Below are positions 7,794-17,074 of a stretch of 64,000 nucleotides of DNA, piece after piece. The DNA is taken from positions 1,364,001 through 1,428,000 of the forward strand of contig CAWBXO010000004.1 of NCBI GenBank assembly GCA_963792785.1, written 5' to 3'. Each line of letters starts with the position of its first letter. Position 1 is the first letter of the stretch. The position numbers and the translations under genes are program-made. A model generated the notes under the pieces. That model was not told the origin of the DNA and did not search any database. It saw only the letters and a program-made list of their open reading frames with translations. Source of the DNA: CAWIMX01 sp963792785. GTDB lineage: Bacteria > Acidobacteriota > Vicinamibacteria > Vicinamibacterales > CAVVIG01.

Positions 7794-10700
7794 ACCTCGC
7801 GGCGGTGTTCATTCGCCGTCCCGTCGCGACGACGCTGCTGGTCACGTCGATTCTGATCTTCGGCATCACCGGGTATCGGACGCTGCCGGTCAGCGATCTG
7901 CCGACCGTGGACTTCCCGACGCTCCAGGTGAGCGCCGGGCTGCCCGGCGCCAGTCCCGAGACGATGGCCGCGTCGGTCGCCACGCCGCTCGAGAAGCAGT
8001 TCTCGACCATCGCCGGCGTCACCTCGATCAGCTCGTCCAGCTCGCAGGGCCGGACGAACATCACGCTGCAGTTCGACCTGAGCCGGTCGATCGACTCCGC
8101 CTCGCAGGACGTGCAGTCGATGATTTCGCAGGCGTCCCGCTCGCTGCCGCCCGACATGCCGGCGCCGCCGTCGTTCCGGAAGGTGAACCCCGCCGACGCG
8201 CCCGTGCTGTTTCTGACGCTCAGCTCCGACACGCTTCCGCTGTCGCAGGTGGATCACTATGCCGAGACGGTGATCGGGCAGCGCCTGTCGATGGCCTCGG
8301 GCGTGGCGCAGGTGAGCGTCTTCGGCGCGCAGAAGTACGCCGTGCGCGTGGACGTGGACCCGACCGAACTGTCCGCGCGTCAGCTCGGCATCAACCAGGT
8401 GGCCGCGGCGATCAACGCGGCGAACGCCAACCGCCCGACGGGCACCTTGTACGGCCCCGACCGCAACTTCGTCGTCGAGACGCACGGCCAGCTCACCGAT
8501 GCCGCGAGCTATCGGCCTGTGGTCGTGGCATACCGCAACGGCAGCCCCGTCCGCCTCGAGGAGGTCGCCCACGTCTACGACGGCGTCGAGAACGAGCGGA
8601 ACGCGAGCTGGAGCAACGGCACGCAGGCGATCTACCTGGCCATCCAGCGGCAGCCGGGCACGAACACGGTCGACGTCGTCGACGGCATCAAGGCGATGCT
8701 GCCGCAGGTGCAGGAGAGCCTGCCGGGCACGGTGCGGCTCGCCATCAGGAGCGACCGTTCGGAGTCGATTCGCGAGTCGGTGAACGACATCAAGTTCACG
8801 CTGCTCCTCACCGTGTTCCTCGTCGTGCTCGTGATCTTCCTGTTCCTCCGGAACGTGTCGGCCACCATCATTCCGAGCCTGGCGCTGCCGTTCTCGATCG
8901 TCGGCACGTTCGCGGTGATGTGGGTGTTCGGCTACAGCCTCGACAACCTCTCGCTCATGGCCCTGACCCTCTCGGTCGGCTTCGTCGTCGACGATGCGAT
9001 CGTGATGCTGGAGAACATCGTCCGCCACATGGAGATGGGCAAGCCGCGGATGCAGGCGGCGCTCGACGGATCGAAGGAGATCACCTTCACGATCGTCTCG
9101 ATGACGCTGTCGCTCACGGCCGTGTTCATTCCGGTGCTGTTCATGGGCGGCGTGGTCGGGCGCCTCATGCACGAGTTCGCGGTCACGATCGCCGCGGCCG
9201 TGCTCGTGTCGGGCATCGTCTCTCTGAGCCTGACGCCGATGCTCTGCAGCCGCTTCCTGCACTCGCCGCGCGAGGTCCGGCACGGCTGGCTGTACAACGC
9301 CGTCGAGGCGGGCTTCGACGGCCTGCTGCGCGCCTATGCGTGGTCGCTCGGGCTGACCATCCGGTTCAGGGCGGCCGCGATGGGTGTGGCGGTGCTGCTG
9401 CTGGCCGGCACGGTCTACCTGTTCACCGTCGTGCCGACGGGCTTCATTCCGAGCGTCGACGCCGGGCAGTTGAGCGGCGACATTCAGGCCATCGAGGGCA
9501 TCGGCTACGACGCGCTGGTCGCGCGCACCAAGCAGGTGATGGACGTCCTCGCCAAGGACCCCAACGTGGCCAACTACACGGCCAACGTCGGCGACGGCTC
9601 CGGACGGCTGAACATCGACCTGCGGCCGCGCCAGGAGCGAACGCTGACGGCCGACGAGATCATCGAGGAGCTCCGGCCGAAGCTGGCCGCCGTGCCCGGC
9701 CTCCGCGTCTTCCTGTCGAACCCGCCGGCCATCCGGATCGGCGGCCGACAGTCGCGCAGCGAGTACCAGTTCACCCTGCAGGATCCCGACACCGAGGAGC
9801 TGTACCGCGTGGCGCCGGCCTTCGAGCGGGCGCTCGGCGCGCTCGACGGCCTGGAGGACGTGACGTCGGATCTGCAGATCACGACGCCCGAGATCGTCGT
9901 CGACGTGGATCGCGAGCAGGTCGCCGCACTCGGGCTCACCGTTGACCAGGTGGAGTCGGCGCTTGGCGCCGCGTACGGATCGCGGCAGGTGTCGCAGATC
10001 TTCGCGCCCGACGACGAGTACCAGGTGATCATGCAGGTCGCGCCCAGGTACCAGCGCGATCCCGCGGCGCTCTCGCTGCTCGACGTGCAGGCGCCGAACG
10101 GCACGCTCGTGCCGCTGTCGACGCTGGTCACCACCCGCCAGAGCGTCGGGCCCCAGTCGGTGAACCATGCGGGGCAACTGCCGGCCGTGACGATGTCGTT
10201 CAACCTGGAGCCGGGCGTCGCGCTCGGCGACGGGGTGGCGCGGGTCGAGCAACTGGCACGGCAGACCTTGCCCGCGACCGTGTCGGGCACCTTCCAGGGC
10301 ACCGCCGAGGCGTTCCAGGAATCCATGAAGGGCCTCGGCTGGATTCTCGCGCTCGCCATCTTCGTGATCTACGTCGTGCTCGGGATCCTGTACGAAAGCT
10401 TCATCCACCCCTTCACGATTCTGTCGGGCCTGCCCGCGGCCGGCTTCGGCGCGCTCGTCACCCTCCTGCTCTTCCACCAGGAGCTGAACATCTACGCCTT
10501 CGTCGGCATCATCATGCTCGTCGGCCTCGTGAAGAAGAACGGGATCATGATGGTCGATTTCGCGATCGAGGCGAGGCGCGACCGGCGCCTGACGGCGGCC
10601 GAGGCGATTCAAGAGGCCTGCCGCGTCCGCTTCCGTCCGATCATGATGACGACGATGGCCGCGCTGATGGGGACGCTGCCGATTGCGCTCGGCTGGGGCG

Positions 10701-10909
10701 CGGGCGCCGAGGCGCGCCGGCCGCTTGGCCTCGCGGTGGTGGGCGGCCTGCTGGTCTCGCAAACGCTGACGCTCTACATCACGCCGGTCTTCTACCTCTA
10801 TATGGACCGCGTGCAGGAGTGGATCTACGGCAGGCGGCGAGCCGCCGCGGACAACCTCGCCGCCATTGCCGCCTCCCAGACGGGCCCATCCCTCAGCCAT
10901 CGCACCTGA
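7790..10909 (+). CDS. RND efflux permease (HAE1/MdtB-MdtC-like)
   Basis: The 1039-residue inner-membrane pump starts at ATG 7790 within the adaptor stop codon. The N-terminus 'MNLAAVFIRRPVATTLLV' and the early 'LPVSDLPTVDFPTLQVSA' are typical of MdtB/MdtC/AcrB. Transmembrane segment 4 carries the adjacent acidic pair in 'VGFVVDDAIVMLENI' needed for proton relay. Two large periplasmic loops and twelve hydrophobic segments are arranged as in the family, ending 'LYITPVFYLYMDR'. With its adaptor it would expel toxic compounds by proton antiport. No outer-membrane TolC-type gene lies in the window, so that partner must be elsewhere. Confidence 0.93.
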   Translation: MNLAAVFIRRPVATTLLVTSILIFGITGYRTLPVSDLPTVDFPTLQVSAGLPGASPETMAASVATPLEKQFSTIAGVTSISSSSSQGRTNITLQFDLSRSIDSASQDVQSMISQASRSLPPDMPAPPSFRKVNPADAPVLFLTLSSDTLPLSQVDHYAETVIGQRLSMASGVAQVSVFGAQKYAVRVDVDPTELSARQLGINQVAAAINAANANRPTGTLYGPDRNFVVETHGQLTDAASYRPVVVAYRNGSPVRLEEVAHVYDGVENERNASWSNGTQAIYLAIQRQPGTNTVDVVDGIKAMLPQVQESLPGTVRLAIRSDRSESIRESVNDIKFTLLLTVFLVVLVIFLFLRNVSATIIPSLALPFSIVGTFAVMWVFGYSLDNLSLMALTLSVGFVVDDAIVMLENIVRHMEMGKPRMQAALDGSKEITFTIVSMTLSLTAVFIPVLFMGGVVGRLMHEFAVTIAAAVLVSGIVSLSLTPMLCSRFLHSPREVRHGWLYNAVEAGFDGLLRAYAWSLGLTIRFRAAAMGVAVLLLAGTVYLFTVVPTGFIPSVDAGQLSGDIQAIEGIGYDALVARTKQVMDVLAKDPNVANYTANVGDGSGRLNIDLRPRQERTLTADEIIEELRPKLAAVPGLRVFLSNPPAIRIGGRQSRSEYQFTLQDPDTEELYRVAPAFERALGALDGLEDVTSDLQITTPEIVVDVDREQVAALGLTVDQVESALGAAYGSRQVSQIFAPDDEYQVIMQVAPRYQRDPAALSLLDVQAPNGTLVPLSTLVTTRQSVGPQSVNHAGQLPAVTMSFNLEPGVALGDGVARVEQLARQTLPATVSGTFQGTAEAFQESMKGLGWILALAIFVIYVVLGILYESFIHPFTILSGLPAAGFGALVTLLLFHQELNIYAFVGIIMLVGLVKKNGIMMVDFAIEARRDRRLTAAEAIQEACRVRFRPIMMTTMAALMGTLPIALGWGAGAEARRPLGLAVVGGLLVSQTLTLYITPVFYLYMDRVQEWIYGRRRAAADNLAAIAASQTGPSLSHRT

Positions 10910-10980
10910 ACCATTTGGTGCAGTGCGGCGGATGCGGAGTCGCCGACTCGCTCACGACTTGGGGCCTGTGCACGAGCCCG

Positions 10981-12213
10981 TCACTTCAGCCACTCCAGCA
11001 ACGCCTGCTTATCCAGCGTCTCCAGCAACTGGCGGTTGGCCGGACAGCCGGCCGGCGTCGACACCCGCTCCGGCTGGTTGTCCATGCAGCGCGCCACCTG
11101 CGGGACGACCACCACCTGCGGGACCGACCGCGGGAGCGAGCGGTCGAAGAATGCGGGGTTGGGCTGCACGGCCGGCACGCAGCCCGGGATGGACCCGGCG
11201 CGGAACCGCTCCCGGGGGGTCGCGCCCGCCTGCGCAAAACACGCGGGCGCCGCGCGGTCGGCGGGCGACAGTTCCTTGAGCCACGCACCGGCATCGGCCA
11301 TCGCGCGCTCAATCTCCACCACCTTCGTCATCGTCCCGCCACCGTCGGGCGCCAGGTCCGCTACCAAACGCGCCTCCGCTTCTTTCTCGACCTGCTCCAT
11401 GTCAGCGAGAAACTTCTGCGGGTCGGGCTGCGAGGCGGCCACCGTCTTGAAGCCGGCGAAACGCTCAGCCTTCTTGGCCGGATCCCGCGCGTCGGCCAGG
11501 TCCGCCTTGATGCGATCTGCGGCCTCGCGGTACTCGGCCAGCTCCTTCGCGCGGGCCGCCGTCGTGAGGCCGATGGCCTGCTCCATCGACACCGGCACCC
11601 AGACCGGCCTGGGATTCGTCTTGATGATCAGCACGTCGCCGAATCGGTGGAACCCCGCGACGAGGCCGCGGGCCGGAGGCTCGAGGAAGGCCTCGGAGTC
11701 GGAGCCGGTCCAATCGGGCACCGGCTCACCATCGAAGACGGCCGCGCTCACTTGGTTGACGACGAACTGGAGCAGCGCCGTTTCGCCGGTATCCTCGCGA
11801 ATGGTCTTGCCGCCCCGCTCGTACTCGAAGATGGGAAACGCGCCGAACGACGCGCCGCCGCCCAGCGGCACGGCCGACGCGGGCGGTTGTCCCGGCGCGG
11901 CGCGGTAGCCGGCCAGGTGGCCCCAGACCTCGACGCTGAAACCCTTCGGCGTCGCCACGCCGGGCGCGCGCTGCAGAATCGCCCGGAGCGCGACGAGCTG
12001 TCCTTCAAACGCCTTCACGTCGGCGGCGGTCGCCGACCGTTCCGTGCGCGCGCCCACGGTGGCCTCGAACTTCCAGGGCTTCCAGGTGCCGGGGGCGTCG
12101 ACCATCATGCGCGACTGCGCACCCAGGCACACCGCCAGCACGGTCGCCACCCACACGACGATCGGCATGATGGACGCGCGACGAACGATGTGGAGCACGG
12201 TGGCAAAGATCAT
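10981..12213 (-). CDS. Exported protein of unknown function (410 aa)
   Basis: I do not recognise a family. A hydrophobic segment ('IMPIVVWVATVLAVCLGAQS', about residues 15-34) looks like an uncleaved anchor or signal peptide. The rest is soluble, with a helical Lys/Glu/Ala-rich middle (about 215-290) and several Cys residues in the last 90 residues ('ACFAQAG', 'IPGCVPAV', 'ARCMDN', 'AGCPAN'), suggesting disulphides outside the cytoplasm. The ATG at 12213 is preceded by TACAAT 6 bases upstream with no Shine-Dalgarno sequence; an internal ATG at 12168 is the alternative start. It is 69 bases downstream of the ADOP permease on the same strand but appears to have its own promoter. Confidence 0.65.
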   Translation of the reverse strand: MIFATVLHIVRRASIMPIVVWVATVLAVCLGAQSRMMVDAPGTWKPWKFEATVGARTERSATAADVKAFEGQLVALRAILQRAPGVATPKGFSVEVWGHLAGYRAAPGQPPASAVPLGGGASFGAFPIFEYERGGKTIREDTGETALLQFVVNQVSAAVFDGEPVPDWTGSDSEAFLEPPARGLVAGFHRFGDVLIIKTNPRPVWVPVSMEQAIGLTTAARAKELAEYREAADRIKADLADARDPAKKAERFAGFKTVAASQPDPQKFLADMEQVEKEAEARLVADLAPDGGGTMTKVVEIERAMADAGAWLKELSPADRAAPACFAQAGATPRERFRAGSIPGCVPAVQPNPAFFDRSLPRSVPQVVVVPQVARCMDNQPERVSTPAGCPANRQLLETLDKQALLEWLK

Positions 12214-12219
12214 CCGTAT

Positions 12220-12225
12220 ATTGTA
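12220..12225 (-). promoter_or_regulatory. Possible leaderless-type -10 element
   Basis: TACAAT on the minus strand ends 6 bases before the ATG at 12213, with no Shine-Dalgarno sequence between. Transcription would begin at or next to the start codon. See the finding on leaderless starts. Confidence 0.35.
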
Positions 12226-12282
12226 GAGCTTGGGAGGCGCGTGCCTTGCCAGGTCGATTCGGGGTGTTCGGAACGTAGACGA

Positions 12283-14943
12283 CTATTCGCCGCGCAGGCT
12301 TCTCGCCGGGTCGATGCGCGTCGCGCGGCGGGCCGGCAGCCACGCGGCGGCAATCGCCACGAGCACGAGCGCGAGCGTGACCGAGGCGAACGTCGAGCGA
12401 TCGGTCGGAGCGATCCCGAAGAGCACGGGCTGGAGAAAGCGCGTGAGCCCGGCCGCCGCGGCCGCGCCGAGCGCAACGCCGACGACCGCAGGCCAGATGC
12501 CGGCCTTCATGACGAGCGCCAGAATCTGTCCGGGCCGGGCGCCGAGCGCGAGGCGGACGCCGATCTCCTGCTCCCGTTCGCCGACCGAGTAGCTCACCAC
12601 GCCGTACACCCCGAAGATCGACAGCGCGAGCGCCAGGAGCGCGAACCCGCCCGCCAGCTGCATCGCGAAGCGGCGCCTCGCGGTGTTCTCCGCGTACAAG
12701 GCGTCCACCGTATCGAACGACAGAAGCGGCAGGGCGGGATCGATGGCCCCGACGGCGCGCCGGATCGCCGGCGCCAGCGACGCCGGGTCGATCCCCGGCC
12801 GGGCCCGAACGACGAGCACCTCCCACGAGAGCCACGTCCAGTTCGGCATCCGCTGCTCGTACGGCACGAAGAACGTCGTCACGGCGGGCTCGTCGAGGCC
12901 GCGATCGCGTGTGTCGCCGGCCACGCCGACGATCTCGTACCACGGCCCTCCGGCGCCCGTGAAGCTCACGCGGTGGCCGACGGCCGTGGCACCCGGCCAG
13001 AAGCGATCGGCGAGCGTCCGGTTGACGACGAGGGAGGGCGTCTGGCCGCGCCGGTCGGTGCCGTCGATCGGGCGGCCCTCCTCGATCGGCACGCCGAGGG
13101 CCTGGAAGTAGCCGGGCGACACGGCGAGCAGGTTGACCGGATCCTCGCGGCCGCTCGGGTTCACGGCGGCCCGCCCGTCGATCACAAAGCTGAAGGTCAT
13201 CGAGTTTCCGTAGAGCGGCGGATCGCTCGCGAGGGCGGCGGCCTCCACGCCCGGCAGGGCGCCGACGCGCTCGAGCAATCGCGCGTGAAACTGCTCCTGC
13301 TTCGGCTGTGTGTCGTACCGTGCCGACGGCAGGTCGAGGCTCGCTTCGACGAGGCGATCGGGATCGAAGCCGTGGTCGACGGCGGCCAGCCGGCCGAAGC
13401 TCTGGACGAGCAGTGCCGCCGAGACGACGAGCGCCACCGACAGCGCGAACTGCGCGATGAGGAGGCCGCCCCGGACCTTCCCCGCCGTCGGATCACCCTG
13501 CCCGCGCGTCGTCTGGAGCGACGGGCGGAGATCCCGACGAGCGATGCGAATCGCCGGCACGAGGCCGATGGCGAGCGACGTGACGAGGGTGAGCACGACA
13601 GCGAATGCGAGCACCGTCGGATCGATCGCGACGTGCGTGACCCGAGGGATGTCGGCGGGTATCGCCGCGACGATCGCCGGAAGCGCGAGGGCGACCAGTC
13701 CGATGCCCGCGGCGCCGCCGATGCCGCCAAGGAGCAGGACCTCGGTGACGATCTGGCGGACGAGCCGCCCGTTTGCCGCGCCGACGGCGGCGCGCAGGGC
13801 GAATTCCGTTTCGCGGCGGCGCGCCCGGGCGAGCATGAGGCTCGCCAGATTCGTGCAGGCGGCGAGCAGCACCGCGAGTGCGAGCGCGGCGAGAATCGCC
13901 AGGAGCGGCTCGACGTCGCCCACGAGATCCTGCTGGAGCGGGACGGCGTTCACGCTCCAGCCTTCCATGAACTCGGGATAGAGCGCGGCGCTTCTCGCCG
14001 CGATCGTCCGCAACTCGGCCTGCGCCGCCTCGAGGCTCACACCGCGCTTCAGCCGTGCGACCACCTGCCAGTTGTGCGACCGTCGTTCGGTGCGGGCATT
14101 TCCGCCGAACGTGGCCGGCACCCAGGCCTCGGCCCGCGGTGTCGGGAACTCGAAGCCGTCGGGCATGATGCCGACGACCGTGTACGGCTGATCGTTCATG
14201 CGCACGACCGTCCCGACGATCGCCGGATCGCCCCCGAAGTGCGACGTCCAGAACGGATAGCTGAGGAGCACGACCGCGGCTTCGGCGCTGGGGGCCGTGT
14301 CTGGCGTATCGAAGACGCGGCCGACGAGGGCCTCGACGCCGAGCGCGCGCAGGGCGGACGCGGTCACCCGCACTGTGGTGACGGCCGTGGGTTCGCCGCT
14401 CCCGGTGAGCGCCTGGCCGAACGAACCCGTGTGCGCGCCGATGTCTTCGAACGACGTGGCCTGCTCTTTCCAGTCGAAGAAGGTCCCGGCTGACACCACG
14501 TTGCGGTTGCTGCCCTGCGGCGAGGCCTCCCAGAGGCGCACCAGCCGCCCGGGCTCGTGGAAGGGCAGCGGCCGCACGAGCACCGCGTTGACGACGCTGA
14601 AGATGGCCGCGTTCGTGCCGACGCCGAGCGCGAGCGTCGCGACGACGACGAGCGCGAAGCCGGGCGAGCGGCGCATCTGGCGGAGCGCGTAGCGGACATC
14701 GGAGCGGATCTCGTCGAGGGCCCTCACGCCGCGGGCCTCGCGGCTGTCTTCCCTCAGGCGCGAGGGGTCGCCGAACTCGCGCCTGGCGAGCCGCTCGGCT
14801 TCAGCGCGCGGCACGCCTCCGGCGGCGAGCGCGTCGATGCGGGCATCGAGGTGAAACCGCCACTCCTGTTCGATGTCGCGATCGACCGTCCGCCCGAGAA
14901 GCGCCGCGCGCAGCCACGACGAGACGCGGGACGCGAGACTCAC
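12283..14943 (-). CDS. ADOP-type MacB/FtsX ABC transporter permease
   Basis: The 886-residue protein has the layout of acidobacterial duplicated orphan permeases. A cytoplasmic prefix ('VDRDIEQEWRFHLDARIDAL', about residues 18-85, with 'ARREFGD') is followed by a MacB-like periplasmic domain, one FtsX block around 350-480, a second periplasmic domain, and a final FtsX block around 760-880 ending 'LPARRATRIDPARSLRGE'. No ATPase gene is adjacent, as expected for this group. Substrate is unknown. Its GTG start overlaps the PadR stop (GTGA), so regulator and permease are translated from one message. Confidence 0.92.
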   Translation of the reverse strand: MSLASRVSSWLRAALLGRTVDRDIEQEWRFHLDARIDALAAGGVPRAEAERLARREFGDPSRLREDSREARGVRALDEIRSDVRYALRQMRRSPGFALVVVATLALGVGTNAAIFSVVNAVLVRPLPFHEPGRLVRLWEASPQGSNRNVVSAGTFFDWKEQATSFEDIGAHTGSFGQALTGSGEPTAVTTVRVTASALRALGVEALVGRVFDTPDTAPSAEAAVVLLSYPFWTSHFGGDPAIVGTVVRMNDQPYTVVGIMPDGFEFPTPRAEAWVPATFGGNARTERRSHNWQVVARLKRGVSLEAAQAELRTIAARSAALYPEFMEGWSVNAVPLQQDLVGDVEPLLAILAALALAVLLAACTNLASLMLARARRRETEFALRAAVGAANGRLVRQIVTEVLLLGGIGGAAGIGLVALALPAIVAAIPADIPRVTHVAIDPTVLAFAVVLTLVTSLAIGLVPAIRIARRDLRPSLQTTRGQGDPTAGKVRGGLLIAQFALSVALVVSAALLVQSFGRLAAVDHGFDPDRLVEASLDLPSARYDTQPKQEQFHARLLERVGALPGVEAAALASDPPLYGNSMTFSFVIDGRAAVNPSGREDPVNLLAVSPGYFQALGVPIEEGRPIDGTDRRGQTPSLVVNRTLADRFWPGATAVGHRVSFTGAGGPWYEIVGVAGDTRDRGLDEPAVTTFFVPYEQRMPNWTWLSWEVLVVRARPGIDPASLAPAIRRAVGAIDPALPLLSFDTVDALYAENTARRRFAMQLAGGFALLALALSIFGVYGVVSYSVGEREQEIGVRLALGARPGQILALVMKAGIWPAVVGVALGAAAAAGLTRFLQPVLFGIAPTDRSTFASVTLALVLVAIAAAWLPARRATRIDPARSLRGE

Positions 14944-15281
14944 AGGTCCCTCGGCGCCGTCGCGAGCGCGGACGCGATCGCGGCCGACAGCCGATCCCAG
15001 TACGCCACTTCTTCCTTGAAGCGGCGCTGGCCGGCCGCGGTCAGCCGGTAGAACTTCGCTCGGCGGTGGTTCTCGGATTCGCCCCAGGTCGAGGCGACGA
15101 GGCCCTGGTGCTCGAGGCGATAGAGCGCGGGATAGAGCGACCCCTGCTGGATCTGAAGCGCGTCGCCGGAAATCTGCTGGATGCGCAGGAGCACGCCGTA
15201 GCCGTGGAGCGGCCCGAGCGACACCGCCTTGAGGATGAGGAGATCGAGCGTCCCCTGCAGGAGCTCGGTCGTGATCGCCAT
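14940..15281 (-). CDS. PadR family transcriptional regulator
   Basis: This 113-residue winged-helix protein begins 'ELLQGTLDLLILKAVSLGP', then 'LHGYGVLLRIQQISGD' and 'QQGSLYPALYRLEHQGLV', the canonical PadR DNA-binding core. It ends in a short C-terminal helix ('EEVAYWDRLSAAIASALA') for dimerisation. An AGGAG Shine-Dalgarno sequence precedes the ATG. It overlaps the ADOP permease gene, a linkage found throughout Acidobacteria. PadR proteins usually repress their own operon, and two matching palindromes straddle its promoter (15288-15338). Confidence 0.95.
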   Translation of the reverse strand: MAITTELLQGTLDLLILKAVSLGPLHGYGVLLRIQQISGDALQIQQGSLYPALYRLEHQGLVASTWGESENHRRAKFYRLTAAGQRRFKEEVAYWDRLSAAIASALATAPRDL

Positions 15282-15287
15282 GTCTCT

Positions 15288-15338
15288 CTCCTAGATTGAC
15301 GAGGAGAGTAACGCCTGCCCTCCTAGGATGTCAAGGAG
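15288..15338 (-). promoter_or_regulatory. padR promoter with two 19-bp PadR operator candidates
   Basis: Two near-identical 19-base elements, CTCCTAGATTGACGAGGAG (15288-15306) and CTCCTAGGATGTCAAGGAG (15320-15338), share the dyad CTCCT-N9-AGGAG. Their centres are 32 bases apart, about three helical turns. On the minus strand the distal one overlaps a perfect TTGACA -35 (15334-15329) and the proximal one touches a TACTCT -10 (15310-15305, 18-base spacer) and the likely transcription start. This is the expected geometry for autorepression by the PadR protein encoded directly downstream. Confidence 0.6.
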
Positions 15339-15594
15339 AGTAGCGCCGGGTCCGATCGCCGCGCGAGTTGCGCCCTGGCACGCCCGCCAGACAATACTTG
15401 TCACTCGCCACGGCCACGAAATGTCAGTCAATTCGGCCTCACAGTCTTCGGCGTGAGCTGTGCCGAAAGAAGACAGGCGCCATTCCGCGCGGCTTGAAAT
15501 CTCTGAACATTTCGCGTGATCGGCCCGGGAACGGCTCTTGAAGACTCTGCCAGCGCATCCTCCCGCGGGCGGCTGTCGAGCAAGGAGTGACGTC

Positions 15595-16359
15595 ATGATT
15601 CGTCTGACATGGAAGGCTCTCACGGTGGCCGGGTGCATCCTCGCGGCCGGCGCCCTGGTGAACGCGGAGAGCCAGAATTCGAAGCAATCCGCACCTCCGC
15701 AGCGGCTGGTGATCAATGCCGCGACGGTCTCGGTCGACGGCTCGACGCTATTCGTGGACGGCGTCAATCTCGGCACCGAGCCGTTCGTCACGCTCGGCGG
15801 GATGCCGCTGGGCGGCGTGCAGGTCGACGCGACCGGCCGTCAGCTCGTGGCGGTGATGCCGGACCTCACGCCCGGCACGTACCGGCTGGTGATTCGTCAT
15901 CGTCACTTCCCCCTCGTGGCGGCGCTCGACCTCGCGGTCGGCGCCTCTGGGCCGGCGGGTCCGGAAGGCCCGGTCGGTCCCATGGGCCCGACGGGACCTG
16001 AAGGCCCGCAGGGCGAGCAAGGCCCAGCGGGACCGGCGGGCGACGCCGGTGGCGGCTCGGGCGGGTCCGGACCCACCTATTTCGCCGGGTCGGTGCTGAG
16101 TAGCGGCGTGGTCAAATTCGGCGGCGGCTTCACCGTTGTCCGGATGTCAGCCGGCAAGTACCACATCACCATCCCGAGGACGTCCACGGGCTTCTTTCTC
16201 ACCGTGCTGGCGAGCCCCATGATTGCCGGAACGGCCACTGTCGCCAACTACGTGAAGGACGGCCTCACCGGCGACAATGGGATCGACATCGAGATCCGCA
16301 ACGTATCAGGCACGCTGGTCGACGGCCCGTTCAACTTCATGGCCATCGAGCGCTCCTAG
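15595..16359 (+). CDS. Exported IPT/TIG-like protein with a collagen-like tract
   Basis: The start at ATG 15595 has a clean AAGGAG Shine-Dalgarno sequence and gives a 254-residue protein with a signal peptide (about residues 1-24). Residues 37-115 resemble an IPT/TIG immunoglobulin-like domain ('INAATVSVDGSTLFVDGVNL', 'TPGTYRLVIRH'). Residues 116-151 form twelve consecutive Gly-X-Y triplets, many GP-type, followed by a Gly/Ser linker. The C-terminal 95 residues form a beta-rich domain. Collagen-like bacterial proteins of this layout are surface or secreted structural proteins. The 256 bases upstream, shared with the divergent padR, show no further gene. Confidence 0.75.
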   Translation: MIRLTWKALTVAGCILAAGALVNAESQNSKQSAPPQRLVINAATVSVDGSTLFVDGVNLGTEPFVTLGGMPLGGVQVDATGRQLVAVMPDLTPGTYRLVIRHRHFPLVAALDLAVGASGPAGPEGPVGPMGPTGPEGPQGEQGPAGPAGDAGGGSGGSGPTYFAGSVLSSGVVKFGGGFTVVRMSAGKYHITIPRTSTGFFLTVLASPMIAGTATVANYVKDGLTGDNGIDIEIRNVSGTLVDGPFNFMAIERS

Positions 16360-16392
16360 GAGAGGCCGGATTCATCTGCGGGCGCCGCTGGG

Positions 16393-16420
16393 GTCAGGGG
16401 CGCGGTGGCGCGCCCCTGAC
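16393..16420. terminator. Bidirectional hairpin between convergent genes
   Basis: A perfect 12-bp inverted repeat (GTCAGGGGCGCG, loop GTGG, CGCGCCCCTGAC) lies between the collagen-like gene (+) and the cytochrome c gene (-), whose stops face each other. It has no T-tract on either side, so it may act as a hairpin barrier rather than a classical intrinsic terminator. Confidence 0.6.
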
Positions 16421-16441
16421 TGGAGGCACGTGCGAGAAGGG

Positions 16442-17074
16442 TTAGGAACCGCAGCGATGCGTATCGTTGACCGGTTCCCCTGGCGTGCCCTCGACGCATG
16501 GAATGCTGGTGAGGTACTCGTAGATGGCCCGCAGATCGTCATCCGACATGTTCCGGTAGACCGGCCACGGCATCACTTGCAGCAACGGCGTAAGACCGTC
16601 CGGATCGACGCCGTGTCGAATGATGTTGCGGAACGACGCGTACCCGTCCGCGACTTGTCCGCTCGCGTCCGGCGTGATGTTTCGCGAAGAGAACGGGCCG
16701 AACGGGCGCCCGCCGCCGAGGAAGCCCTCCGTGTAGATCATTTCGGGCTGGCCGATGAACGGATCTCCGCCGTCCTCGTAGTTGGTGCCGAAGTTCGGGG
16801 GAATGGAGGTCGGCCTCCATGTATGGCAGTCGTTGCATCCCGCCACGGCGTTCACGAGATAGCTGCCCTTTCCCACCAGTTCGCGGTTCTTGTGCCTGAG
16901 ATTGAGCGGAACCGGAGAAATCGCGAGGCCGATCCGGACGATCGAGTCGTCGTGATCGTGATCGTGGTCGCGGTCATTCCGCTCCGAGGCGGTGACGTGC
17001 AGGACGCCGGCCAGGGAGACGACCGCCGCGACCCCGACCATCGTGGCAAGTAAGGGGATCCCTCTTCGTAGCAT
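16442..17074 (-). CDS. Exported c-type cytochrome
   Basis: The 210-residue protein has an N-terminal signal or anchor ('GIPLLATMVGVAAVVSLAGVL'), a His/Asp repeat stretch ('DRDHDHDHDD', residues about 34-43) that could bind metal, and one haem-attachment motif CNDCH in 'VAGCNDCHTW'. A distal Met for the sixth ligand probably lies in 'LQVMPWPVYRNMSDDDL', followed by the C-terminal helix 'LRAIYEYLTSIP' typical of class I cytochromes c. It is preceded by an AAGGAG Shine-Dalgarno sequence. It is likely a periplasmic electron carrier. No partner oxidoreductase gene is adjacent. Confidence 0.85.
   Translation of the reverse strand: MLRRGIPLLATMVGVAAVVSLAGVLHVTASERNDRDHDHDHDDSIVRIGLAISPVPLNLRHKNRELVGKGSYLVNAVAGCNDCHTWRPTSIPPNFGTNYEDGGDPFIGQPEMIYTEGFLGGGRPFGPFSSRNITPDASGQVADGYASFRNIIRHGVDPDGLTPLLQVMPWPVYRNMSDDDLRAIYEYLTSIPCVEGTPGEPVNDTHRCGS

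Noticed and set aside
7337..10900. A very long open frame on the minus strand opposite the RND permease
   Set aside because: Its product is Arg/His/Asp-rich without domains, a usual antisense artefact of GC-rich codons. The + strand reads as a complete, conserved RND pump.
10819..14493. A long + strand open frame opposite the unknown exported protein and the ADOP permease
   Set aside because: Low-complexity Arg/Gly/His composition and no recognisable family. The minus-strand ADOP permease is unmistakable.
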